Source of the DNA: UBA7446 sp965657545
Lineage (GTDB): Bacteria; Bacteroidota; Bacteroidia; Flavobacteriales; Flavobacteriaceae
Direction: 5' to 3'
Assembly (NCBI GenBank): GCA_965657545.1
Contig: CBFHOG010000002.1
Location: 62,001 to 126,000, forward strand
DNA: 64,000 nt
Shown here: piece by piece, positions 52,462 through 60,455 of the stretch
Layout: every line of letters starts with the position of its first letter
Position numbering within the stretch: position 1 is the stretch's first letter
Notes under the pieces: model-generated
What the model was told of the DNA's origin: nothing
What the model saw: only the letters and a program-made list of their open reading frames with translations
The model's database searches: none
Made by a program: the position numbers and the translations under genes

Positions 52462-53688
52462 ATGCATATAATTTACGACTTTTTAACTGGGTTGGGCTGG
52501 TCAGCTTCATTGGCATGGTGGGCAGATTTTACCCTCTTTTCTTTAATCCTGCTTACTGCCGCTTGGTTGCTACGCGTATTCGTTCGATTTATTCTCATTC
52601 ATGTGTTTCATCGCATCGCGACTTCAACCAAAACAACCGTAGACGACTCTTTAATAGAAAATAAATTTCCTAAAAATATATCGCGTTTTGTACCCTATTT
52701 TTTCTTGAGTGCAGCGGTTGGGCTTTGGGCTAATGGCAATACAGACATAGAAAATTGGCTTCATGCGCTGCTAGATGTATATGCTGTTTATGTGGCTATT
52801 GTCACACTGCGCAGTCTATTACGCACCCTAAAGCAAGAATTGCAAAATCGTGTACAATTCAAAGATAAGCCCATAGAAAGCTACATTCAAGTTGTTATGA
52901 TCTTCTTATGGGGGATTGGGCTATTGCTGACATTTTCCATTCTTTCGGGAAAAGATTTGGTGTACTTTTTCACAGGTCTAGGTGCGCTTTCAGCAGTCAT
53001 TCTACTGGTGTTTAAAGACACCATTTTAGGGTTTGTAGCAAGTATTCAAATTGCCGCAAATGATTTGGTGCGTATTGGAGATTGGATCACCATGGAGTCT
53101 TATGGTGCAGACGGTTCTGTAATTGAAATCAACCTGTCAACCATTAAAATTCAAAATTTTGACAACACCATAACTACTGTGCCAACCTACAAATTATTAT
53201 CCAGTTCTATAAAAAACTGGCGTGGTATGAGCGAATCTGATGGAAGACGTATTAAACGCCCGTTGTACATTCGCGCATCTTCTGTACGCTTTTTAAACGA
53301 AGAAGAACTGACTGGCATCACACATTTGGAACGATTTAAAGCAATTGTTCAAGCTAAAAGAGAAGAGATCGCAGCTTACAACAAAGCCTTAAAAACCGAT
53401 ACTTCTATTCCCATAAACGGAAGAAATCTTACCAATATAGGTTTATTTCGATTGTATATTGAAACCTATCTGGAACAACACCCAAGCATCAATCAAAAAC
53501 TTACTGTTATGTGCCGGCAACTTGCGCCAACTCCCAATGGCATTCCGCTAGAAGTATATGCTTTTACAACTGACAAGGCATGGAAAAATCACGAAATGAT
53601 TTCTGCAGATATTTTTGATCACATATTGGCATCTGCTCCCTTTTTCCATCTGTTGTTATTTGAATTTGAACAGCAAGCGAATACTTAG
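52462..53688 (+). CDS. Mechanosensitive ion channel, MscS family
   Basis: 408 residues: four N-terminal membrane helices, the pore helix region (FTGLGALSAVILLVFKDTIL), then the MscS beta domain (ANDLVRIGDWITMESYGADG, TTVPTYKLLSSSIKNW) and a cytoplasmic C-terminal domain. It opens under membrane tension to release solutes. The 3' end overlaps the converging DUF983 gene by 4 bases. Confidence 0.93.
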   Translation: MHIIYDFLTGLGWSASLAWWADFTLFSLILLTAAWLLRVFVRFILIHVFHRIATSTKTTVDDSLIENKFPKNISRFVPYFFLSAAVGLWANGNTDIENWLHALLDVYAVYVAIVTLRSLLRTLKQELQNRVQFKDKPIESYIQVVMIFLWGIGLLLTFSILSGKDLVYFFTGLGALSAVILLVFKDTILGFVASIQIAANDLVRIGDWITMESYGADGSVIEINLSTIKIQNFDNTITTVPTYKLLSSSIKNWRGMSESDGRRIKRPLYIRASSVRFLNEEELTGITHLERFKAIVQAKREEIAAYNKALKTDTSIPINGRNLTNIGLFRLYIETYLEQHPSINQKLTVMCRQLAPTPNGIPLEVYAFTTDKAWKNHEMISADIFDHILASAPFFHLLLFEFEQQANT

Positions 53689-54059
53689 TTTTTAGTAGAT
53701 TTTTTGGGATCGTATTTTATAAAAAAACTCGCCCACACCACTTTTGAAAGTTGATACACATAGGGCGCAAGCACTACTATGGCTGTGGCAATAACAAAAA
53801 ATGAGGTGAGCCCATCTTTACCTAATCCCAACAGCAGTAGTATCACATATATTGCAACTGCCAAGGCTACTCCTAAAGCGTATGAAACATACATAGAACC
53901 ATAGAAAAAAGAAGGTTCTAATTGGTAGGATGTGTTACAATGCGGACAACTTTTATTTAATGAGGTTATCCCTTTGAAGCTGTAGGGTTTATGTTGAAAC
54001 ATTTTTCCTGTTCGGCATTTTGGACAGCGTAGAAAGAGGAGGGATTGGATGTAACTCAT
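53685..54059 (-). CDS. DUF983 family membrane protein
   Basis: 124 residues. N-terminal zinc-ribbon-like Cys pairs (RCPKCRTGKMF and SCPHCNTSY) followed by two membrane helices (about 55-75 and 83-105), the DUF983 layout. Function not known. A TACTTTTG box is 15 bases upstream of the start. Confidence 0.9.
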   Translation of the reverse strand: MSYIQSLLFLRCPKCRTGKMFQHKPYSFKGITSLNKSCPHCNTSYQLEPSFFYGSMYVSYALGVALAVAIYVILLLLGLGKDGLTSFFVIATAIVVLAPYVYQLSKVVWASFFIKYDPKKSTKN

Positions 54060-54074
54060 TATAAAAATTTACCA

Positions 54075-54082
54075 CAAAAGTA
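54075..54082 (-). promoter_or_regulatory. Putative -7 promoter element of the DUF983 gene (TACTTTTG)
   Basis: Exact TAnnTTTG match on the minus strand 15 bases before the ATG at 54059. Confidence 0.45.
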
Positions 54083-54146
54083 ATATCAATAAAGCAAAAA
54101 AGCCCTCCAATTCAGGAAAGCTTCTCATGGGTTCTTCTACGAACCT

Positions 54147-54168
54147 CTTGCAAACGACTGTTTGCAAG
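54147..54168. repeat. Inverted repeat CTTGCAAA-N6-TTTGCAAG
   Basis: A perfect 8-bp inverted repeat with a 6-base loop, on the 3' side of tRNA-Asp. It has no T run on either strand, so it is not a standard terminator. It may shape the tRNA 3' trailer or be chance. Confidence 0.4.
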
Positions 54169-54210
54169 CAACACAACGCGTTGATATCAAAAAGCACTTA
54201 AAGTACTTAG

Positions 54211-54284
54211 CGGTCTGGACGGGACTCGAACCCGCGACCCCATGCGTGACAGGCATGTATTCTAACCAGCTGAACTACCAGACC
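54211..54284 (-). tRNA. tRNA-Asp (anticodon GTC)
   Basis: 74 bases, minus strand. Acceptor GGTCTGG pairs with CCAGACC, anticodon stem CATGC/GCATG with loop CTGTCAC (anticodon GTC), T arm GCGGGTTCGAGTCCCGT, discriminator G. CCA is not encoded and must be added. Confidence 0.97.
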
Positions 54285-54350
54285 GTTTGCGTTAGGTGCG
54301 TGCAAATATACACCGCATTTTCGGATACACAAACGTAAATTAGCTTTTGA

Positions 54351-54668
54351 TTATAGTTGTTCCTCTATCGCAGCAGCATAAACCGCTTTTGGAGATACGC
54401 CAACTTTACGATCTACCAACTCTCCATTCTTAAACAACAATACCGTTGGGATATTTCGAACGCCAAATTTGGCAGCAAATTCTTGGTTGTTGTCCACATC
54501 TACTTTTCCTACAACAGCTTTGCCGTCGTACTCTTTGCTTAGCTCATCAATAATAGGACCGACCATGCGGCATGGGCCGCACCACTCTGCCCAGAAATCA
54601 ACCAAAACAGGTTGACTGGATTTTAATACCACTTCGTCAAAGCTTGCATCTGTAATCTCTAATGCCAT
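54351..54668 (-). CDS. trxA: Thioredoxin
   Basis: 105 residues, standard size, with the active site WAEWCGPCRMVGP and cis-Pro in VRNIPTVLLFKNGE. Cytoplasmic disulfide reductase. A TACATTTG promoter box inside a palindrome lies upstream. Confidence 0.96.
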   Translation of the reverse strand: MALEITDASFDEVVLKSSQPVLVDFWAEWCGPCRMVGPIIDELSKEYDGKAVVGKVDVDNNQEFAAKFGVRNIPTVLLFKNGELVDRKVGVSPKAVYAAAIEEQL

Positions 54669-54682
54669 ATCATTCTAATTTT

Positions 54683-54703
54683 AGGTAGTCAAATGTACTA
54701 CCT
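54683..54703 (-). promoter_or_regulatory. Putative trxA promoter element within a palindrome
   Basis: The minus strand reads TACATTTG (54690-54697), matching TAnnTTTG. It forms the centre of a perfect 7-base inverted repeat, AGGTAGT-N7-ACTACCT (54683-54703), so a protein bound there would cover the promoter. Confidence 0.45.
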
Positions 54704-54766
54704 TTTTTTGCAAAATACGTGGTATTGCATCAAGTCTTGTTATTGACATATTTGGGTTTTTGATAT

Positions 54767-57700
54767 CTAATTTAATTTGTAAGAAACGGGATATGTATCT
54801 AAGGCTGTCAAAAGCGATTCGCCCACATGAACTTTCAGTTTTCTACTTGAGGTAACCAGTTTTAATTGGTCCTCAGTTTCATAAAACGTCATATCTACTT
54901 TGTGATCCCCTTTGTTTTCTTTAAATAGTTTTTCCAGAAACATAAGTAATTGGTCGTCTATACGTTTTACATCTAATTGCAAAGTAATTTTTTTAGTGTA
55001 AGTCGTAAGGGTATCTTGTAATTGCTGAAAGGCATTAAATTGTAATCTTGGCTCCCCGCGTTTTCCTGTTTCTCTATTGAGCCAACCTTCCCTAACAAGT
55101 GCTTTTATATGTACAAAGCTATCTGAAACCAAAAAGTGGCGGTATTTAAGATACTCCTCGCCAAAAATTTTAAACTCATATGACTCTTCAAAATCCTCTA
55201 AGGAGAATATCGCCCAGCCCTTTCCGTTCTTGGAAACGCGATGCTGCACTTCGCCCACCATACCACCAAAGCTGAGTTCTTTATTCACCAATGGGTTAAG
55301 ATCATGGAAGAGACCCACCCTAGCATTGCAAAAATGCTTCATTGCAGGTGCAAAGTCGTCAAGAGGATGTCCTGAAAGATAAATTCCAACCACTTCTTTT
55401 TCTTGCTTTAAGGTATGTAATGCATCCCAAGGGTCGCAGTCGGGAAGTGTGGGGGTTGGAATGCTTACTGACGAATCTTCACCAAATAAACTCACTTGTG
55501 ATGATTGCTCATTTTCCTGATGTTGTGCTCCGTAGCGCAATGCCTTTTCCACAAAGCTCACTCCGTCCCCATTGTGATGAAAATATTGTGCTCGGTGTGC
55601 CGATGAAAGCGAATCAAAACCACCCGCTAAAATCAAACTCTCAAACGATTTTTTATTTGCTGCACGTAAATCTATCCGTTGGGTCAAATCAAAAATAGAC
55701 GTGTAAGGTTTTTCTTTACGTTTTTCCACTATGGTTTTCACAGCAGCATGTCCCACGCCTTTTACTGCACCCATGCCAAAACGAATAGCACCTTGATCGT
55801 TAACAGTGAACTTATAGAACGACTCGTTCGCATCTGGTCCAAGAACAGAAATACCCATACGACGACATTCTTCCATAAAAAAGCTCACTTGTTTGATGTC
55901 GCTCATGTTGTTAGAAAGTACCGCTGCCATATATTCTGCAGGATAATTTGCTTTCAAATATGCGGTTTGATAGGCTACCCACGCGTAGCAAGTAGAATGC
56001 GATTTGTTAAATGCATACGAAGCAAATGCTTCCCAATCTTTCCATATTTTTTCAAGAATTTCTCTCGGATGCCCGCGCTCTTCTCCGCCATTTAAAAATT
56101 GAGGCTTTAACTGCTCCAACAGCGCAAAAATCTTTTTCCCCATGGCCTTACGCAGCACATCGGCTTGACCTTTACTAAATCCTGCTAACGATTGCGATAA
56201 CAACATCACCTGTTCTTGATACACGGTAATACCATAAGTCTGCTTGAGATATTGCTCCATGGCAGGTAAATCGTAGGTGATTTCTTCTTGCCCGTTTTTA
56301 CGACGCACAAAGCTGGGAATGTACTCGAGGGGCCCCGGACGATAAAGGGCGTTCATTGCTATCAAGTCTTCAAAAGCATTGGGCTTTAAATCACGAAGGT
56401 ACTTTTGCATCCCTGCGCTTTCATACTGAAAAATACCGACGGTTTCGCCGCGTTGAAACAACTCATATGTTGGTGCGTCATCCAATGGAAATGCATCTGG
56501 ATTTAAGTCAATATTGTGTCTGTATTTGACAAGTTTGACCGTGTCTTTGATTAGCGTCAAGGTTTTTAGCCCCAAGAAGTCCATTTTTAACAAGCCTGCG
56601 TCCTCAACTACGGCATTGTCAAATTGGGTAACATACAAATCGGAGTCTTTGGCAGTAGCAATTGGAACAAACTCGGTAATATCATCTGGGGTAATAATAA
56701 CGCCGCAAGCGTGAATACCCGTATTGCGCAACGAGCCCTCTAATATTTGTGCCTGTTTTAGTGTCTCTGCCTCTAAATCGCTGCCTTCGGCAATGGCTTT
56801 CAGCTCTGAAACACGAGCAAACTCGTCAGAACGCAGACTTTCTTTTAATGCTTTGTTGTCCAGGTTGAAAATCTTTTTCAACTTCATGTTTGGAACTAGT
56901 TTGGCTACTCGATCAGCATCGCCAAGTGATAAATCAAGCACACGGGCAGTATCGCGTATCGAAGACTTTGCAGCCATGGTGCCGTAAGTAATAATTTGTG
57001 CCACTTGATTTGAGCCGTACTTTTCAATCACGTAGTCCATTACTCTTGAGCGACCTTCATCATCAAAATCAATATCAATATCCGGCAAACTCACACGATC
57101 TGGATTGAGGAAACGCTCAAAAAGTAAGTCGTATTTTATGGGGTCGATATTGGTAATTTTAAGACAATAAGCAACAACCGATCCTGCCGCTGAGCCTCGG
57201 CCTGGTCCTACAGAAACGTCCATGTTTCGAGCTGCAGCAATAAAATCTTGCACAATCAAAAAATAACCTGGGTAACCCGTATTTTCAATAACACTTAATT
57301 CAAAATCAATGCGCTCTTTGAGTTCATTATTCAAGTCTGAGTAGCGTTCTTTTGCGCCTTCATATGTCAGGTGGCGCAAATAAGCATTTTCACCTCGCTT
57401 TCCACCGTCTTTGGAGTCTTCTTCAGAAACAAATTGAGCAGGAATATCAAATTTGGGAAGCAATACATCGCGTGCCAAATCGAAAGGCTCAACCTTCTCA
57501 ATAATTTCTGAAATGCTTTCTAATGCTTGTGGCAAATCGGCGAAAAGAGTACGCATTTGCTCAGGCGTTTTAAAATAATATTCTTGATTGGGCAGCCCAT
57601 ATCGATAACCACGACCTCTACCGATTGGTGTTGCCTGCTTCTCTCCATCTTTTACGCACAACAAAATATCGTGTGCGTTGGCTTCTTCCTGCTTTAGATA

Positions 57701-59098
57701 ATAGGCAGAGTTTGTGGCCACCAATTTAATATTATGTCTTTGCGAAAACTGCTCAAGCACCGGATTGATACGGTTTTCATCTTCTTGTTGATGGCGCATG
57801 ATTTCGATATACAAGTCGTCACCAAAGTTTTCTTTCCACCACAAAAGTGCTTCCTCTGCTTGCTTTTCGCCAACATTTAGTAATTTGGAAGGCACCTCAC
57901 CATATACATTTCCAGTCAGTACAATAACATCACTCTTGTACTGTTGAATCAATTTTTTATCAACACGAGGCACATAATAAAAGCCTTGCGTGTAAGCCAA
58001 TGAAGATAATTTGGATAAGTTTTGATATCCTGCTTTATTTTTTGCCAAAAATACTACTTGGTAACCATCGTCTCTGCGGCTTCTGTCTTGATGATTTTCA
58101 CAAACATTTAAAGTAATTCCAACTATGGGTTTCAACGGAGGTCTATTATCATCCGTTGCTCGTTGGGCATTAACTTGTTTGACAGATTTCACAAAATGAA
58201 ATGCGCCCATGAGATTACCCAAATCGGTCAAGGCTACCGCTGGCATATCTAATTTATCCGCGGTTTCGGCAAGTTCTTTTACACGAATGGTGGATTGTAA
58301 AACCGAAAACTGAGACAGTGTATGTAAGTGTGCAAAAGCAAAATCTGACAGGCCTTGTTTTGAGGTTGGTACAGCTTGGATTACAGGTTGTGCATCTTTA
58401 ACTAACTTTTCTGATGCTGCTTTCAGGTTTTGATGGGTTAATCCCACTAGCGGCACTAGATTGGGGTAGGTTTCTTGAATACGTGCTACTACAATAGCCA
58501 GTTCTTCTAGTTTCGAATTTGTGAACTTATTTTGTCTAATAAGCTCCAAAAAAACACGTGTTGTGGCTTCAACATCTGCAGTTGCATTATGAGCTTCTTC
58601 GAAACTTTCATTAAAAAGATGTTTGTAAAGCTCTGTTAATGTTGGCAATTTGAATTTACCTCCCCTGCCGCCTGGTAATTGACAAAGCGTTGCTGTTTCT
58701 TCTGTACAGGTATCCAATACAGGCATAGTAGTAATGGATGTGTCGCGTTGTAACCGGTGTAACTCAGCACCCATTATATTGATATCAAAACCAACATTAT
58801 GTCCAACCACATATTTGGTTTTGGCAAGTGTGGCTTCAAAAGCAGTTAGGACTTCACTTAGCGCTATTCCCTGTTTTTGTGCCAGTGCGGTACTGATACC
58901 GTGAATTTGCTCAGACTCATAAGGGATATCAAACCCATCAGGATTAACAATAAAATCTTTATGCTCAACCAATCTTCCACGTTCGTCATGGAGTTGCCAT
59001 GCTACCTGTACGCATCGTGGCCAATTTTCGGTGTCCGAAATAGGAGCGCCCCATCGTTTAGGTAAACCGGTGGTTTCGGTATCAAAGATTAAAAACAT
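54767..59098 (-). CDS. dnaE: DNA polymerase III alpha subunit with N-terminal proofreading exonuclease
   Basis: 1443 residues. The first 190 residues are a DEDDh exonuclease (FDTETTGLPK, HNVGFDINIM, HNATADVEATT), normally a separate epsilon subunit. A PHP domain follows (about 255, AHLHTLSQFSVLQ), then the C-family polymerase core with GPGRGSAAGS and the catalytic PDIDIDFDDEGR (about 670), and a C-terminal OB domain (about 1270). It is the replicative polymerase. Fusion of exonuclease to DnaE is usual in Bacteroidota. I kept ATG 59098 because the exonuclease begins at once. Confidence 0.96.
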   Translation of the reverse strand: MFLIFDTETTGLPKRWGAPISDTENWPRCVQVAWQLHDERGRLVEHKDFIVNPDGFDIPYESEQIHGISTALAQKQGIALSEVLTAFEATLAKTKYVVGHNVGFDINIMGAELHRLQRDTSITTMPVLDTCTEETATLCQLPGGRGGKFKLPTLTELYKHLFNESFEEAHNATADVEATTRVFLELIRQNKFTNSKLEELAIVVARIQETYPNLVPLVGLTHQNLKAASEKLVKDAQPVIQAVPTSKQGLSDFAFAHLHTLSQFSVLQSTIRVKELAETADKLDMPAVALTDLGNLMGAFHFVKSVKQVNAQRATDDNRPPLKPIVGITLNVCENHQDRSRRDDGYQVVFLAKNKAGYQNLSKLSSLAYTQGFYYVPRVDKKLIQQYKSDVIVLTGNVYGEVPSKLLNVGEKQAEEALLWWKENFGDDLYIEIMRHQQEDENRINPVLEQFSQRHNIKLVATNSAYYLKQEEANAHDILLCVKDGEKQATPIGRGRGYRYGLPNQEYYFKTPEQMRTLFADLPQALESISEIIEKVEPFDLARDVLLPKFDIPAQFVSEEDSKDGGKRGENAYLRHLTYEGAKERYSDLNNELKERIDFELSVIENTGYPGYFLIVQDFIAAARNMDVSVGPGRGSAAGSVVAYCLKITNIDPIKYDLLFERFLNPDRVSLPDIDIDFDDEGRSRVMDYVIEKYGSNQVAQIITYGTMAAKSSIRDTARVLDLSLGDADRVAKLVPNMKLKKIFNLDNKALKESLRSDEFARVSELKAIAEGSDLEAETLKQAQILEGSLRNTGIHACGVIITPDDITEFVPIATAKDSDLYVTQFDNAVVEDAGLLKMDFLGLKTLTLIKDTVKLVKYRHNIDLNPDAFPLDDAPTYELFQRGETVGIFQYESAGMQKYLRDLKPNAFEDLIAMNALYRPGPLEYIPSFVRRKNGQEEITYDLPAMEQYLKQTYGITVYQEQVMLLSQSLAGFSKGQADVLRKAMGKKIFALLEQLKPQFLNGGEERGHPREILEKIWKDWEAFASYAFNKSHSTCYAWVAYQTAYLKANYPAEYMAAVLSNNMSDIKQVSFFMEECRRMGISVLGPDANESFYKFTVNDQGAIRFGMGAVKGVGHAAVKTIVEKRKEKPYTSIFDLTQRIDLRAANKKSFESLILAGGFDSLSSAHRAQYFHHNGDGVSFVEKALRYGAQHQENEQSSQVSLFGEDSSVSIPTPTLPDCDPWDALHTLKQEKEVVGIYLSGHPLDDFAPAMKHFCNARVGLFHDLNPLVNKELSFGGMVGEVQHRVSKNGKGWAIFSLEDFEESYEFKIFGEEYLKYRHFLVSDSFVHIKALVREGWLNRETGKRGEPRLQFNAFQQLQDTLTTYTKKITLQLDVKRIDDQLLMFLEKLFKENKGDHKVDMTFYETEDQLKLVTSSRKLKVHVGESLLTALDTYPVSYKLN

Positions 59099-59172
59099 AC
59101 GCCGAGATTAGCCTACTAATTTAGCGAAGTTATGTGCTAAAACGCCATCCTAAAAACATGAAGTTATTAACG

Positions 59173-59203
59173 TTTGGTGAAAACAAAAAATAGTGTAGCT
59201 TTG
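59173..59203 (+). promoter_or_regulatory. Promoter of rpsP-rimM (TTTG-N19-TAGCTTTG)
   Basis: TTTG (59173-59176) and TAGCTTTG (59196-59203) are separated by 19 bases, the best complete match to the Bacteroidota housekeeping promoter in the window. ATG 59250 is 46 bases downstream. Confidence 0.75.
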
Positions 59204-59249
59204 CCACGCATTAATAACCAGGGTTTCGCACCCCAAAATTTAATTTGAT

Positions 59250-59915
59250 ATGCCAGTAAAAATCAGACTTCAGAGACACGGAAAAAAAGGAAAACCCTTT
59301 TATTGGGTAGTAGCAGCAGATTCTCGCGCGAAGCGAGACGGTCGTTACCTAGAAAAATTAGGAACCTACAATCCAAATACAAACCCAGCAACAGTTGACA
59401 TTAAGGTAGATCGTGCTGTAGATTGGTTGCAAAACGGAGCACAACCTACAGACACAGCTAGAAACTTACTTTCAGAAACAGGTGCACTATTGAAAAATCA
59501 CTTGGTAAGTGGCGTCAGAAAAGGAGCACACTCTGAGGAAGATGTGGAAACCAAATTTGCCGCATGGGTAAGCGAAAAAGCTTCACGACAAGATGTTGCA
59601 AAAGATAAGGTAGCTAAGGCTAAAGCCGATGAAAAAGCAAAAGCCCTTGCTGCTGAAAAAGAAATCAACGAGAAGCGTAAAGCAGATGCAGAAGCTGCCA
59701 TCGCTGCCGCAGAAGCAGAAGTAGCTGCAGCAGAAGCACAAGCGCAAGCAGAGGCGGCTGCCGCTGAAGCGGAAGCACCAGCTGAAGAAGCACCAGCTGA
59801 AGAAGCACAAGCCGAAGAAGCACCTGCTGAGAAAGAAACACCTGCTGAGGAAGAAACTCCTGCTGCTGAAGCTGAAGCAACAGACGACAAAGACAGCGCG
59901 GAAGCTACTGAATAA
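59250..59915 (+). CDS. rpsP: 30S ribosomal protein S16 with long Ala/Glu-rich extension
   Basis: 221 residues. The first 85 are a normal S16 (MPVKIRLQRHGKKGKPFYWV, then DGRYLEKLGTYNPNT). The remaining part is unlike any ribosomal domain: a helical Lys/Ala stretch, then an Ala/Glu repeat tail (AEAEAPAEEAPAEEAQAEEA). Long S16 tails are common in Flavobacteriia. rimM follows after 6 bases, the usual pairing. Confidence 0.97.
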   Translation: MPVKIRLQRHGKKGKPFYWVVAADSRAKRDGRYLEKLGTYNPNTNPATVDIKVDRAVDWLQNGAQPTDTARNLLSETGALLKNHLVSGVRKGAHSEEDVETKFAAWVSEKASRQDVAKDKVAKAKADEKAKALAAEKEINEKRKADAEAAIAAAEAEVAAAEAQAQAEAAAAEAEAPAEEAPAEEAQAEEAPAEKETPAEEETPAAEAEATDDKDSAEATE

Positions 59916-59921
59916 TAAAGC

Positions 59922-60455
59922 ATGCGTGTTGAGGACTGCTTTTTCGTAGGTACAGTCGTCAGTAAATACAGTTTTAAAGGCGAAGTTTTACTTAAACTCG
60001 ATACAGACGAGCCTGAGCAGTACCAATCCATAGAAACTTTATTTTTAGCATTAGACAATTCCCTAGTACCCTATTTTGTTGTAAAATGCAGCATGCATAA
60101 ACAAGGTCTATTGCGCCTTAAGCTTGAAGATGTTGCATCGGAGGAAGATGCAAATCTGCTCTTAAAGAAAAAAGCTTATTTACCTTTAACAGAACTCCCT
60201 ACTCTTACAGGAAATAGATTTTATTATCACGAGGTGATTGGTTTTTTGGTTAAAGATAAAAGTCTTGGCACACTAGGTGAGATTATGCAAGTAAACGAGC
60301 AAACAGCTCAAGCTACACTGGAAGTTGATATCAAGGGAAAAATGGCATTGATTCCTATAGTGGATGACATTATTTTAGCTGTCGATAGAGATACCAAAAC
60401 AATTCACGTAAATACGCCCCCAGGTCTCATCGATTTATATACCCAAAATGCTTAG
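59922..60455 (+). CDS. rimM: Ribosome maturation factor RimM
   Basis: 177 residues: N-terminal barrel (VGTVVSKYSFKGEVLLKLDT, FYYHEVIGF) and the C-terminal PRC-barrel-type half (MALIPIVDDIILAVDRDT). It assists 16S rRNA processing and 30S assembly and binds S19. Overlaps the next gene by 8 bases. Confidence 0.95.
   Translation: MRVEDCFFVGTVVSKYSFKGEVLLKLDTDEPEQYQSIETLFLALDNSLVPYFVVKCSMHKQGLLRLKLEDVASEEDANLLLKKKAYLPLTELPTLTGNRFYYHEVIGFLVKDKSLGTLGEIMQVNEQTAQATLEVDIKGKMALIPIVDDIILAVDRDTKTIHVNTPPGLIDLYTQNA

Noticed and set aside
55077..56095. Several plus-strand frames of 100-140 codons opposite dnaE
   Set aside because: They overlap the conserved polymerase coding sequence fully and show no recognisable protein features.
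59498..60058. Long Ser/Ala-rich minus-strand frame opposite rpsP
   Set aside because: It is the antisense of the Ala/Glu-coding tail; the low-complexity repeats keep the opposite frame open.
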